Shown: positions 38,817 through 52,070 of the stretch, one piece after another
Layout of the letters: every line of letters starts with the position of its first letter
Position numbering within the stretch: position 1 is the first letter of the stretch
From: Ficedula albicollis
Taxonomy: Eukaryota; Chordata; Aves; Passeriformes; Muscicapidae
Direction of reading: 5' to 3'
NCBI RefSeq assembly: GCF_000247815.1
Contig: NC_021674.1
Location: forward strand, 32,269,453 to 32,333,452
Length of the DNA stretch: 64,000 nucleotides
The notes under the pieces: generated by a model
What the model was told of the DNA's origin: nothing
Seen by the model: the letters and a program-made list of their open reading frames with translations, nothing else
The model's database searches: none
Position numbers and translations under genes: made by a program

Positions 38817-39218
38817 CATGATTTCAGAATTAAAAAAAAATTGTCTGTAAATTGATACCAAACATGGATAATTGCACAGAATTAATGTCTGGGAGCACAC
38901 AACTTAAAAGCACTTTAACTTTTACCTTTGTGAAGGCTGTTACAATCTTTTGTGATTTGTCACACATGTGTTAGATGATACAAATGCTTGTGCTTCTCAA
39001 ATCAGTTTTTTGAATAAAATGCACAAACAAACTGAGCAGAGGCATATGTGTCCTTGGGAAAGGACTTTCATAGGCTGGGCAGAAATGGAGTTTCTGCATC
39101 GACTTCCTGTAATTTTAACCCATGTCAATAGAATCCACAGGAAATGTGTCTAGCATTTTGTCGTTTTTAAATTTCCATTTTTAATAGCAAGAAGACACTC
39201 CAGGCGGTGCATTTCTGA

Positions 39219-39303
39219 GGGATTATTACATTTCTCGGGTGGCTGAAGTCACTCACCCTTCAGCCTTGTGCCTCGCAACACACCCGAGGCGAGCAATAAT
39301 CCC
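39219..39303. repeat. nested inverted repeat, potential 85-base hairpin
   Basis: Three perfect complementary arm pairs are nested around one axis. GGGATTATT (39219-39227) pairs with AATAATCCC (39295-39303). CTCGGGTG (39234-39241) pairs with CACCCGAG (39281-39288). GGCTGAAG (39241-39248) pairs with CTTCAGCC (39258-39265). The terminal loop is nine bases, with unpaired internal segments between arms. G at 39241 can belong to only one of the two inner pairs. The flanks are AT-rich with homeodomain-like TAATTATTA cores. The element could be the relic of a palindromic DNA transposon, an ancient exapted conserved repeat, or a structured RNA. It contains no open frame. Confidence 0.75.
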
Positions 39304-42300
39304 CAGCAAGGCACTGCCTGTCTTATCTTATTGCTTAATTATTATACCTATTTAATGGTGCTTAGAACATTGTCAGCTGTTGAGAAAAGGTAATTATCAC
39401 TAGTCAAATGAAAAACACTTTTTTGGCTGCCTTACGGATACACATTTTACTGGTACCTTGATACATAATGAAGCCTGATAGCAAAACTTTTGCTTGTCTC
39501 TTCTTCAAGCCACAGCTGTTTCCCTGCTAAATTCATCCCATCTGTCTCCCCTTCCGTAAGGCTGTAGGCAGTATAGCATAAGTACAGAAGCAGTTCAGTG
39601 CTATTTTGGATAAACATAGCTGAAATTTGAATCTTTGCCATTTGCAATGCACACATTTTGTTTTACTGCTGTAAAGAGAGCTGTCAAAATAAAAACTACA
39701 TGGATAATTTACTGAAATGCAGTCAAATAAAGGGATGATGAAAGGGAAAAAATGAAGATATAATGTAGGGTCACTCTTACAGTCATGGTGTATTTTGAAT
39801 TAATTTAATTGTTGACCTCTTGACATTGCTGGGTGCAGAGGAATCGGTAGTGAATAACGAAAGTAGAAGCCACGGAATTAGAATAGGACTTGAAGTTCAA
39901 ACTTCATGTCAGTCAGGGTAATCATAGCAGGTAATTATTTGTGATGGTGGCCTGTTGAACTCTCTGACCAAGGCATAGTTCTTTGCTCATTTTCTAAGGA
40001 GTAGATAATTATGTGAGATAATACAACTTGGAAATTAAATCCATCATTTCTATATGTGGCACTGTCTCTGAAAATAAAAGGACACCAAAACTATCACAAT
40101 GAGGCAACAGTCATTACACCATTTACTCTTTGCAGTTGTGATTGACATGGAAAAAATATATTAAAGCTGAGTACAGGTATCTTCATTGTGTTTGGTGTTC
40201 TAAAATGAATTGATGGTCAGTTATCCAAGGACTGTGTTTGAAATTTCAGGTTTCCAGCCCAGAGAAGATCCAAGTCACCGTGAGGTCTGCTTGAATCAGA
40301 TAAAATGAGTACAGTGCAATCTACAATATTTGAGAGTTTTTCAGGCAAAACCCTTTTTAAAAAATCCTGTGTTCTACTGTGTTTAAAGTCCTATGGCACC
40401 TCTAGTAGGAGAAGGGCTTTGGCCACTGCTTCCTGGACATACCTTCCTATCTCTATGTTAGTGTGTTCTATGTGGTCCATCTCAGAGAAAGATTATGACT
40501 GGTAAATGCTTGTGAATCTGTTGCAGGAGAATCTTGGAAGCAGTTTCTAGGTTAGCCCTGATGTGTATTTGGGATAGTTGCATGTTCTGTGAAAGCTAGT
40601 TCTTGAAGGCTTGTGCTTCCAAATCTGTATTGCCTTAGGCAAAGGTGAACAAACCCGTGTTTGTCCTAACCTAGAAGATGCTCTCCTTGACAAAGAAAGA
40701 AGCAGATTATGAACTTAATGGTAGTGGACAATGAAATTATCTCAATATAAAATTGATCTAAATGTTATGAGCATTAAGTTCCTTTGAGGAAAAGCGCTTT
40801 GTGGAGTTCACTACTACTAAAATACTGCTTTCAGTCTTCTGTACTGAGGTAGAGAAAGGGAAAAAAAGGATGTTAAGTCACTAGCTGCTTCTGTATTTAC
40901 AGAACTGTTTTTAAACTGTATGAAAAGAAGCAGTCTTTTTTATTGTTACTAAAAAAAGTACTGCAACAGAAAAAGCTCACACAGTAGTTTTCATGTAAAT
41001 ATGTGTAAAATCAATAGTCTGTGACAAGGCTCAAAACGGCATTACTCCTCCATATTAATAGAAATGTAAGAATTTCTCTTGAAAATTGAAATGTTTAAAG
41101 ATTTCAAAATACCATTTTTAGTTTTGTTCTATAATATGAACACAAATAATGATGTGATAGTTAACAATGTGTTGATTGTTACTCCTGTAACTAAGCCAGG
41201 AGCTAATAACACACCTACTGCACCAAAATTGGTACCTTTGTGTATCAGTTTAAATGAAGAAAGATTCCATTATTTTTTAATGGAAGCCCAGCTCTTCAAG
41301 GACTTCATCAAATGAAAAGGCCCCTCACCATCTGACTGAAAAAGTAGTTGTGTTAACTCTTCTGAGGTCACCAAAGTATTGCAGTAAACATCTAGCTACT
41401 AGGTCTTAGAAAAACTGCTTTTATTGTAAAAATATTGTGATGATTTCTTAAAGTCCTATTAATGTATGAGCTGGTATTTTAAAAATAGTGCCTATGGCTT
41501 GGCCATCCAGTTTTTATGACACATCTGGTGGAACGTGTGCATTTACCAATGTAGTTTTTCAAGAAACTTCAGCTGTTTTTTTCCCCACTCTCCAAAAGGA
41601 GAGATTTACGTGTTGCATATTGGAAATGGTCAGTTCCTGTTAAAATCATTTTGGTACCTGCTATAAGTTGAAGTGGGAGGCCTGTACCCTCATGCATAGC
41701 AATTTTGACAGATTCACTCCATTTTTTTCCAAACATGATTTCAAAACTGCAAATAGGTAAAGATAATCAGGTTGTTACAAAGAGTTTTACCCTCTTAGAA
41801 GGGTTGCACAGTTGAGATTTAGGGATGGAGAAGTGAACAACATCAAGAGCAAAACAAGTTATAGAGACTGTCTTGACTGTCTTTGCAATGTGCAAAGTAT
41901 TGAGAAAGGTGTCAATATCATGTTTTTCTCATATTTGTTAAATTAAATTTTTGCATTCCAGAGTACCTTGCCATAAGTACGTGCATTTGTTAAAGATGGG
42001 ATCAAAACCCTGAGATTATGTGAATTCCTGTTGATCCTTCATCTACAGTGTTGAGTGTTCCCCTACTGCTGGGACTGTTTATGGTGATCTGGATCTAATA
42101 AGGGGTCTTTTTTCAAACCTAGCACTAAAATACTTACTTGGTTTTTGTCTGCCCGTCATCTTCTTACTTGCATCAAGGACTTTTTTTCTGTCTATTGAGT
42201 TTTTTAGATCAGACAAAAGGCCTTATATTTCCACTCATTCTTTCTTCAGGTTAGTGTGAGGGCAAAAGGAAAAGAAAAAAAATGGGTTAGAGGGCTCACA

Positions 42301-42311
42301 TACTACCAGAC

Positions 42312-42327
42312 AAAAAAAAAAAAAAAA
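42312..42327. repeat. poly-A tract
   Basis: About 15 A follow an A-rich stretch (gaaaagaaaaaaaatggg at 42268-42285). No retroposed sequence is recognisable upstream. Confidence 0.7.
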
Positions 42328-43139
42328 TCAAGTAACATGGAAAAAGATTAAAACTTCAAAGACAAAATACGAAAAATATTCTTACAGTGCTGTTTTGTAT
42401 TCTTTTCTCTTAACCATTTTATGTTTTTCTTATGTTTAAGCTAATTTTAGCTATTCCAACAGTACATGTGGGGGGGGGGAATATTTTCTGGAAAAGTTCT
42501 GAAGATTTCTGGATCTTCTAAAAAATATGTATTTTGGATATGCGCAGTGAACAAAAACCTCTGCTTGTTCAAAATTTTTCCTGCAATTTACTTGTTTGCT
42601 CAACTGCCTTGTGAGTTATATGTTCAGAACTGAAAATCAGTGCAATTTTGACATAATATTATTACCTTTTCTCTATCTTACTGTCTGTTCCCACTTTCAA
42701 CTGCCTATTTTGGCAAATTTTAGACTTTAATGCTGATATTATGATTAGATATAATCTTCAAGTTTAACAATTCATAAGTATTTTTTTTTAATAGCATCAT
42801 GTCATAAACTGACCAGTACATTCCATCTTTATGGTACGTAGATGTTTTTCGTCTTTTAGCCTAGGTTGTCTCAGACAATTATAGCATCTCTTAGAATGCA
42901 GGTGCTTGCAGGTCATTTGTACAAAACTAAAATCCTTTTCATACAGCAATAGTGAGCTCTGGTGTTTTGGGGAGGATGTTTTGGTTTTAGGTTTTTTCTA
43001 TTAACAGTGCAAGGGAAAAGCTTACCCTATATTATTGTGTTCAAATGCTTCCCTCTGAGCTGTTCTTCAATGAATTGTCTCTGGACCCAGCACACCCTGT
43101 TCCATTAGAGCCCCCTCCTCCCCGATGTACAGAAGCAGC

Positions 43140-43420
43140 CCCAAAGTTTTAAACAATAGGGATTATTTATGCAAAAGCAGAGGTTAAATTAATTTTGGTA
43201 AAAACAGAACTGATTAGCATCCCGATAGTTAAATTCATTAGCAGAGTCCCCGAGTTGCACTTTGGTTAAAGCAGTGTTGCAAGATAAATGAGAGTGATCC
43301 TTCCCATGTTACTTCTTTTCTTTTAATAATCAGTGGAACTTTGGTTGCTGGAAACATCTGAATTTATTTGGTCCCATAAACACAACAGATAACTGTAGAG
43401 CAGAATTGAAAATTAGAATT
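43140..43420. other. possible conserved non-coding element
   Basis: This is a balanced-composition stretch free of simple repeats, with several homeodomain-type cores (taaattaatt, gattagcatcc, cattagcag). It reads like vertebrate conserved enhancer sequence. The judgement is stylistic only; alignment to other vertebrates is needed to support it. Confidence 0.25.
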
Positions 43421-46400
43421 ACTTGAGATGTTAGTGTTGTTTGTGTGAAAATACCATCCTAAAATTTCTGTTCCACTAAAATTTATTCTGTTCTATCTAG
43501 CTAATTTCTATTCATTTTTTCAAATAGCACAGTTGGAGATTCTTTCCTTTGTAATCTTTTTGGGAAGGAATTTTTTTCTAATACTTCAGTGACTTTCTGC
43601 ATCAGATTGCAGGGTAGTGTTACAGTCAGTAATGTTTACATCAACAAATGTAAATTCAAATTAAATCTATTATTTAAATAGCATAATGGAAACACATGGT
43701 GCTTTGTAGTCATGTAATTAAAGAAGATCTGTGCCTCCAGGAGTTTATGATCTGAAGATCAAAACCATTTCCACATGCAACAGACCTCTTCTAAATTATC
43801 GGTCTACAATTTGGGGATTTTGTCTTGCATCTATTTCAGCATAAATTTTACTCCTGAGCAGAGATTTCAACCGGGCCAGTGCAGAACTGTCTGAGATGCA
43901 ATGCCTACATTTTTGTTCTTGACACTTTGTGTAGGGGCAATTTCTTCTCTAGCAAAGAAATGCTTGGTGTTTTTATGTCAAGATTTATACCTCCCTGATT
44001 TAATAGCAACACTATGAACTAAACTTTGGGAATTATACTAGTTCAGTGGAGGGGGGACTGAATTTCTTATGTTTGAGTCTGACTAGCCATACTTTTTTTT
44101 TTGTCATTTTTTTCCAGTTGTGAAAGTAATTTTGGCAAAATTGCATTTGAGTTAAATTATTCACTCATCCTGGGGCAATAGCCTTGTATTCACTTTCCAG
44201 CTGAGCCAACTAAAAATATGGGAAACAGACCAGCCTGGTATTCCATTGTTACCTTATATAATATGGTGTTTTGGAAATGATGATGAAGGCAACCTGGATA
44301 TTTCATGGATGAATTAGTAGATTCACAAACTGAAAGCTTTGCTTCCTATTTGTAATGGTGTTTTCTCCCTTCTTTTCAAAACTGAGCTCACAAATCCGAG
44401 ATGTTGCTTTTATTCAAAAAGAAAAGAGGAGGACAAAGAAAAGGGGGGAAAAAAATCAAGCCTCTTTTTTCCTTTGAAGAATTTTTTGCCTGAATTGCTG
44501 GCTGAGTTCCCTCAAAAGGCTTGGACTCCTTCAAAACTTGGAATCAAGCTTAGACCCCAGCTAGGTAAGGTTGAGTACTTTGTTCAGTTTACTTAGTTTT
44601 CTCCTGACAATATGGTACAAAAGAGACTGGGTGTAAACATAGAGGTTCTTGTCAAGTGTGATGGTTTGGGATTTTTTCCAATTATCATCCTAATTAGGAC
44701 CCTTAATTAAAAAGAATTTTTCATTTCTTTTGGTCGTGGGGAGCTAAATGCAGAATGGTCTGTGACCCCTATGACTTTCAGGTACCTGCAAGCCTTCAAC
44801 CCCCTTTGTTGCTGTAATGACTTTAACTGCAAAATAATTTCACAGCTCGAAGAGGCAACTTTTGCCTTTAACCTCCTTGTCTGAGGACTTTCCTTAAATT
44901 GAAGTAAACTTAGAGAGTACCCCACACATTAAGTGTTCTATTCTGTGTTCCAGTGCTTTTTTTCTCAAAGTTGTTGCTTGGGATTGCACAGCTTGGAGGT
45001 ACTGCTGTGTTTGGTTTTACTCAGTTATTTAAATCCATTAAACATGAGTTCTGGTCATTTCCCAATCCTATGAATGCTTTGAGCTGTGGCAGCTAAGAGA
45101 GATTTCTCTGCACTTTGTTGGGAACTATGGCTGTTTCTCTGCAAGCATTGTGTTTCAATTTTACCCATGCTGTGCTACATATCCTGACAGTGCTGGATTC
45201 AGGGCATCTCTGTGCTGTGTGTGGATTTAGTACTGTACTGATCTTTTCTAACATCTTCTAAGATAAAGCTGTGAAATGACTGTTATGAGTTATAGGCATT
45301 AATGGATGTTGGCTCAATGAATTGGATTTTTCTTCCAAACCTGTTTGGACAAAGTTTTGTATGTCAGGTACTTCAGGTACAGCTGTATGTTGATCAAAGT
45401 AAAAGATTTCCCCACAATGAGCAATGGCCCACATCCTACCTTCTCCATATTTGCAGCTGGATATCCTTTGTACTGTTCTTTTTTTTTTAACCTAGCTGTT
45501 GCTTTCTGAACTTTTGTGTCATATGGTGTGTGGCTTCACAAACATTTCCTACATGACAGGCTAACTTATCAACCAAGTTTTGTTTTCTTCTTCTTCCTAC
45601 TCAGTGCTTTTGTCTTGTGCTGACATACTGGATTCTTTGCTGTATGAAAGGAAGCCCTAGATGACAACTAGTGTAGCATTGTGCTTGGGACCTGTATTTT
45701 TTGGATCTAGACTCAGATGAAGGACTTGTGCTTAAAAACACTCCATATTTGGCAATACCAAATACCAGCTTTCTTGAGTCAGAGATAATCTCGTAGTTCT
45801 AATACAACACTGAAAAAACCCCCTAAATTAAAAATCCCGTATCTGTTGGGGTACCTGAATTTCAGGGTGCTTTGGGTGGAAATATAGCCAAAAAGAATAA
45901 GATTTCCTAAGAGGATGTAGCATTGGTAGTCTTAAACAGCCCATCCCCCAAAATATAGCAAAGCAACCCCAAACTACAGAGGTTCTGTGAAAACACAATA
46001 ATTCTGACATCAGAGAGTTAAGTAACAGACTCTGATGCAGAAAACTGTCCCAGATTCTAACATTCCTTTCAGCTGAGATTAGAAAACAAGGTAGACTTAG
46101 CATGAGAAATAGTGCCTTTATATGAAGAGATTGCTCTTGTTAGGCCCATATGTGAACCATATATCCAGATTCGCTTTACATCCGCTCACTTGTCTCCTTG
46201 TCAGCATCTGAAGAGAGATCCCCAAATGTTCAAATGTACCTTTCAGATCAGAATTTAATTTTAGAAGACTATCTTGGCCTATTAATTTTGATTCTAGCAG
46301 TGCTGTGGTGGCAGAGACGTGAGATTGCAAGTAAATTTTCAGAAATCAAAATGCTACAAAGCTGTAGAAATAAATGCAAGTGCAACTTGCAGTAATAGGT

Positions 46401-49370
46401 CAGCATAGTTGTATATGGTAAAATACATGTCATTATTGAATAAGAAATAATTCATTAGGGCATATATTGTTCATGTGCACTTGGTGTGTTACAAGCACCA
46501 GTGTGGAGGCTGAATACTTCTAGGTTCTCTGTGTGTCAGATGAGGAAGGCAATGTTTAAGAGCTAAAAAATGGTTCCAGACCTGGCACTTGTAGAAATTT
46601 GGAACTTAAGTACTGCAGAGTATCTTGGACATTTTTGTAATTTATTTGCTTTCTCATATTCAATGAGTAAAGTTTTAAAAAAACTGGATACATTAGAGTA
46701 GTTTGCATACCATGAAGCTTGTCAAAATGTTAATTGAAGTCTTTTAGATACCTGATTGATTACTTCTTTTCCCTTTAAGGAACACTTTCTTATTTTATTC
46801 TTAAAATTAAGTGCACGAAGTCACCATCAAGAACTAGAAATTATAGTAACACAGGAGCCACAAGATTAAAAATGCCAGTATGAAGTGATATAATTTTTCA
46901 GTATAGTGATTCTATGTTTTCTGTTTTGATAATGGATGTCTAAGGTGTTAATGTGGTTATTTCATGAAGAAGTCAATTCCCTTGCTAATATTCTCACTTT
47001 CCCATGTAGTCCTTTTCAAATTGAGGGGTTTTAAATTCAATTCCCTGTTTTTCTTTGTCTCAAAAGAAGAACATTCTGTCATTTCTACAAATCACTGTAG
47101 AAATCCTGTTTCTTCTCCAACTTACAAATGCGGCACCAAATAAAACTGGGTAAATTATTTACAATTATTTACTAATATTCCAGGTATTTCTTTACAAACT
47201 TTTGAAAACCTCACTCTAAGCCCCACATTCCAAAAAGCCCCTCCCAAAGAAACCCAAAAAGATCTGATCAAGATCTGGTAGCTTCATCAGACCCATCCTG
47301 TTTCTTAAGTGTTCCAAACTGCAATCCAGTGAACCTATTGGCACTTTCCACTGGAATTCATTAATGGTGGCCATGTGTAAGCAGCAGTTCAGTTACACTC
47401 TGCAATCGAGGGAGAAGCTTTTGACATATACTGTTCCTTCATAATTTTCTCTTGCATGTCAAGAGAATAAACCATATATTTCTTTATTTTCTTTGCCTGC
47501 AAGCAGTATGAAAGTCGGCAGCATTTTCATTACTTCTACAGAAGTCAGTTTGCAGCACATGGTTCCTTTATTCACCTGTTCTTGGACAAGGAGCCATAGC
47601 ACATATCCAAAGTTAATTTTCTCTCCCATATCTAAATCTAAAATGATACTTTGTGCCTAAAAATTAAATTGAAATTCTGAAGTACCTAATCAAATGCATG
47701 TTTCACATATGGGAAGGACTTCTGTTGGCCAGGCCTTCTATTTCTGAAATTCTGTTTCTGATGTTTATACGAACTCTTATTGAAAGGATGGCAGCACTGG
47801 ATGTTGCTGGTGAGGGATTGGGATGGGGTGAAGGGAGTCTGTGAGACAGCTCTCCAAGCACACTTTCCTCTGGAACTGCAGTCACAGCTGATGTGCACAG
47901 ACATACCAGATGTGGTCACAGACAATTGGTTTTGACCTGATCAGTTCAGGAGACATCCTGCTGGGTTGATTATTGCTTTGCTATCCAAAGCAACACAGTG
48001 GATAAAATAGGCATTTTTCAACCCTAAGTGCTACTGAGTTACTAAGAATCTTTCAGGAAAATGCAAAGACGCACACAGACACTCCTCATCTAGGAAAATA
48101 AAGGAAGTGAATTTGTGCAATCAGATAACTGGAAATAATTTTCTTAACTCCCAGAGTCCTCTAGGATTGGAGCAAAAAGCCAAGCCTGGGCATTAATACC
48201 TGAAATGAAAATTGGTTAGCGATGAGAAATATGGATGAAACATAGGAAGTCTGGAGAGGGATTTTTTTATTTCAATACATATTTTTTGGCATAATTGCAA
48301 GTTTGTAAATTTTGAATATTTTGAATATTATGCATAAAACTAAATGAAATCTTAATCTGTAATTATAAATATTTCTTGTTAGTGTAAATATCCTTTATGT
48401 AGTTCTTTATTATAACTGGAAAATCAAGCCCTATCAAATTTAAACTGAACTAAATTGCTATGTCATTGAATACATTGCCACATTTTAAATTTTGAAATAC
48501 AAGTGTGTTTTGAACTTCTGTCGTCTTTTTCTTAACAAAAAGAGAGAAAAAATGTAATTATTGGAGGAGAAAAAGTCTTTTTAATTTTGGTTTTGTATAG
48601 AACTATTCAAAACACTGTTGATGAAATTTTAAATAGCCTTGAGACTGAGAGTACTAGGATAATAAGCTAAAATAACAGTACTGGAATGTCATTGTGCCTC
48701 TCTCCATTGCCAGCCATAGTGACAGCTGCAGAGCCTCAGCTCTTGCCTCATTAGCAGTAGTCTCTGAAACCCTAAATTTTCAGGATTCTGGCATAAACAA
48801 GCTAGGCAGCAGGCTTGTGGCTGCTTTCCTGCCCTTGATTGTATGCTCTTCTCCACATCTGCTTGCATTTTTTGTGCCAGTGAAGAACTCTAGGTATTTC
48901 TCATCCACTTCCTGACTCCCACCCCATCCCCCTTTGCATCTTTGGCATTTTCTGAATTTTCTGTAGGGGTTGCCACTTGAAGGGTCACACAGTGCTTATC
49001 AAAGTTCCTGAATTCATCCATATTCATCGAGTGTCCAGGTGACCACAGCTCTTTCCTACTCTGATCTTCCACTCTATATCTCTATCTGTGCACTTGTATT
49101 ATTTGAATTTCCTACTTTGTGAAAAATTCTCCTCCTGGTCCTTCGTTAATAATTTTATGGACTGATAAATAACTTCATTAATACTCTGGATGAAACCATA
49201 TAAACCTATGAAATCAACACATGCTTCCAAGACAAGTAAGCAGAGATTCCTTCTTGTTATGATATTATTGCTGGTGGGTTGTCCCTTCATGGGGGTAAGA
49301 CATCAGTTCTCTCCTCTTTTCTAAGTTTCTTTTTATAACTTTGTCTTCTGAACTAAGAAGTCAGAATTCC

Positions 49371-49560
49371 ATCTCTTTGATGTCTTATTTTAGTGATGCG
49401 GGAAAAGTTTGAGGAAATAGTGTTTCTGAACAAAAGGTGCTGCAAATTGTCAGCAGACAACTGCTATCTCTTTGATGTCTTATTTTAGTGATGCAGGAGA
49501 AGTTTGAGGAAATAGTGTTTCTGAACGAAAGGTGCTGCAAATTGTCAGCAGACAACTGCA
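49371..49560. repeat. two-copy tandem duplication, 95 bp unit
   Basis: Copies at 49371-49465 and 49466-49560 start atctctttgatgtcttattt and end cagcagacaactgc. They differ at only a few bases (gcggga versus gcagga; aaaagt versus gaagt; aacaaa versus aacgaa). Confidence 0.95.
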
Positions 49561-51789
49561 AAATCATGTAGTCTGTCATATATTTCTATCTCTGCCTTTC
49601 CTTCGTTAACTAAGATGGTTATTCATCACAGAGTGGTCAGTGGGAGTTTTATAGCAACATTTATTTATAATTTCTAGATTCTATTTTTTTTAATTTCAGG
49701 CTCCAAAGTGTATATTTTCTTTTCTGTTACAGTCCATTATGTCATAAATTGACAAATGATAACTCAATACAAAATTATTTTTGCAGCCTGTCCTCCTTGG
49801 CATCTGGATTCTAAAGAGATAACCTGGATGCCTGCATGCCAGTGCAACCAGGATTTTTATGGTGTCAATAATCTTTGCTCATCGCACCAAAAAAATCAGT
49901 GTGTCAGTGTATTCCTGCAGAGTCATTAGCATACAGACTCACTCTGCTTGCTTAACAAAGCATGGTTTGGTGTATTATAGTTTCCTAGTCTGCTTGTCTG
50001 ATTCACCTCTGACAAAAGAAGAGAGCAAATTCAGTCCCTTCTTCAGTGGCACACTAATGTGGGAAATAAATCTTCAGGCATAAGGTCTGAATGGCAGTCA
50101 TTTAAATAATTCAAATGCAGCAATCATTTTGCCCATGTGCCTTTCATTTCTTTGTTTTGTTTCTCTGTATTTCCCAAATCACTGAGAGACAAATGATCTT
50201 CTGCGACAATATATATTTTTTAAATATCTAGAGCTAAAAAATCCCCGTCCTCTTTAAATGCAGTTTAATTGGTTACATGTAAAATAATTATTTGCTCTCT
50301 CTTTTGTGGTGTGGAGGGGGGAGTTGGAGGGGAGAAGTAACATACAAGCAGATGTGCTGCTAGATCTACAGGCTTCTGCCAACCATATGGCATCTTAAAG
50401 AAAGATGGTTGGAGCGTCTGGATTAGCAAAGAGTCGGGATGGAAAGCCATGTGTCGTGTTGGTACAGGCAGTTGTTTTAGCTCTCTGTAAAAGGCTTCAG
50501 GAGATTGTGTAATGGAACAAATGGTACTGCAAGCCTAGTAACAGCCTTACCGCTGCTGGAGAGGCAATTGGCCCCCAGGCGAGTACTGCTTCATCCTTGC
50601 TTGTTGGTTTTTTGTGAAGGATTTTTAGATCGTTATTATGTGTTCTTCTTTTAATGTACAGGAAACTTGGGAGATGTAATTCTGAACTTTATACTTGAAA
50701 GAGAGCTATTGTGTGCTTAGGATTTTTTCACACTCTCATTTTTTATAATGAAAACATACAGTTCCCTTCTCTTTGAAATGAAAAGCTCGTGCCCCTCTGC
50801 AAATTTCCCGCATCCTTCATGAACACTTTGAGACATCAGTTCACTGAATTTGGAGCTGTTGCCCAGATTTTGGGGGAAAACTGCTCTCTCTAGGATTTGC
50901 TTAGTTAAAAAGAGTGGGGCTATTGTGCTTGTGGCTATAATGTACCAGCTTGGCATTTGTATTCTGTTTGACAAGGTTCTCTTTATGCAAACAAGGGGCC
51001 TGCTTCTATTAAAGGCAGAACTCCTTTAGTTTTTAGCAACACAAGATTGGGCATTTCATGGGGTTTTGTGTGCTTTACAGGAGTCTGCAGTTCACACTGC
51101 AGCTCATAGGAGTTACTCTGGATCAGGATGAAAGCTATTGTATCCAGATCTGTAACAGAAATAGATTTTAGTCATTTCTCTACTGTCACGCAGTAGAGGT
51201 CTAAATTCCTCTGTATGTTTCAATGAAATCAGGCCTCTTAGTAGACCTGTAAATGTAGTTTTTTCTCCTCAATAATATTTGTTTCAAAGGAAATTAAACC
51301 CTGATGCTGCAGTACAGAAGTTCAATAATTAGGATTATTTTATTTGAAGAGATTTTAAGTACATTATGATCCCAATATCATTATTTTTATGTAAGGAGAT
51401 AACATGAGGAACACCCAGACATTCATTTGTAGGTAAATACTTGCTGAGCAGGTAATGTTATGGTTTCAGAGACATTAGAAACAAACCATTAACTACAGAA
51501 GCATCTTCCCTACTGAGAATCTTTGCTGAAAAATGCACCATCTTAAACTGGGACAAATGCTGCTCTAATATAGCCTAGATTCACAATAATTTAAAAGTAA
51601 AATTACAATTACTGCTCTTTTTTCTCTTTAATTTTTTTTATGCTCTCCAGAAGGCTCCTTATCTGGAGCTTAGGAAACAGCAGTACTCAGCTTAATCTGC
51701 AGTTTAGTTACAGCAGTGCACGCTTTTTCCTGAGCTGCCTGCGTGCCCCCCTGCTCAAGCCTGCATATGTTGCTCAACACTGATCAAAA

Positions 51790-52070
51790 GTAGCCTCCCT
51801 CGGGAGAGAGGCTTGGGTTCATTTTGTCGGCCTGTTCATTACCTCCCCTCAGCCAAGGCTGAGCCAGGTGTGAGGTGGACATTTGTCCACCAGGAGTGGT
51901 GCCAAGACCACCAGCATCTCTGGAAGGCTCTTGCAGTGGCTGCTGAGGGGGAGCAGAGTCGGACCAGTGAGCCCCAGCAGGGACCTTGGGCTCTCTTGGG
52001 GCACCTGCTGAGCTTTCGCTGCCTTCCAGAAACCCCGGCTGCTTTCTGCCCCATGTTCATGTGTGACTTC
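51790..52070. other. GC-richer intronic islet with 125-codon open frame
   Basis: Unlike the surrounding AT-rich intron, this stretch is GC-rich, and frames of about 125 codons are open on both strands (51813-52190 plus, 51839-52222 minus). Openness on both strands reflects composition rather than coding. I recognise no domain and see no convincing splice pair. Confidence 0.35.

Noticed and set aside
41079..41315. 78-residue open frame on the plus strand
   Set aside because: No recognised family, no splice context, and AT-driven composition.
44659..44940. Possible LTR start (tgtgatggtttgggattttt)
   Set aside because: It only vaguely recalls avian endogenous retrovirus LTR ends. No matching CA end, target-site duplication or internal sequence could be identified.
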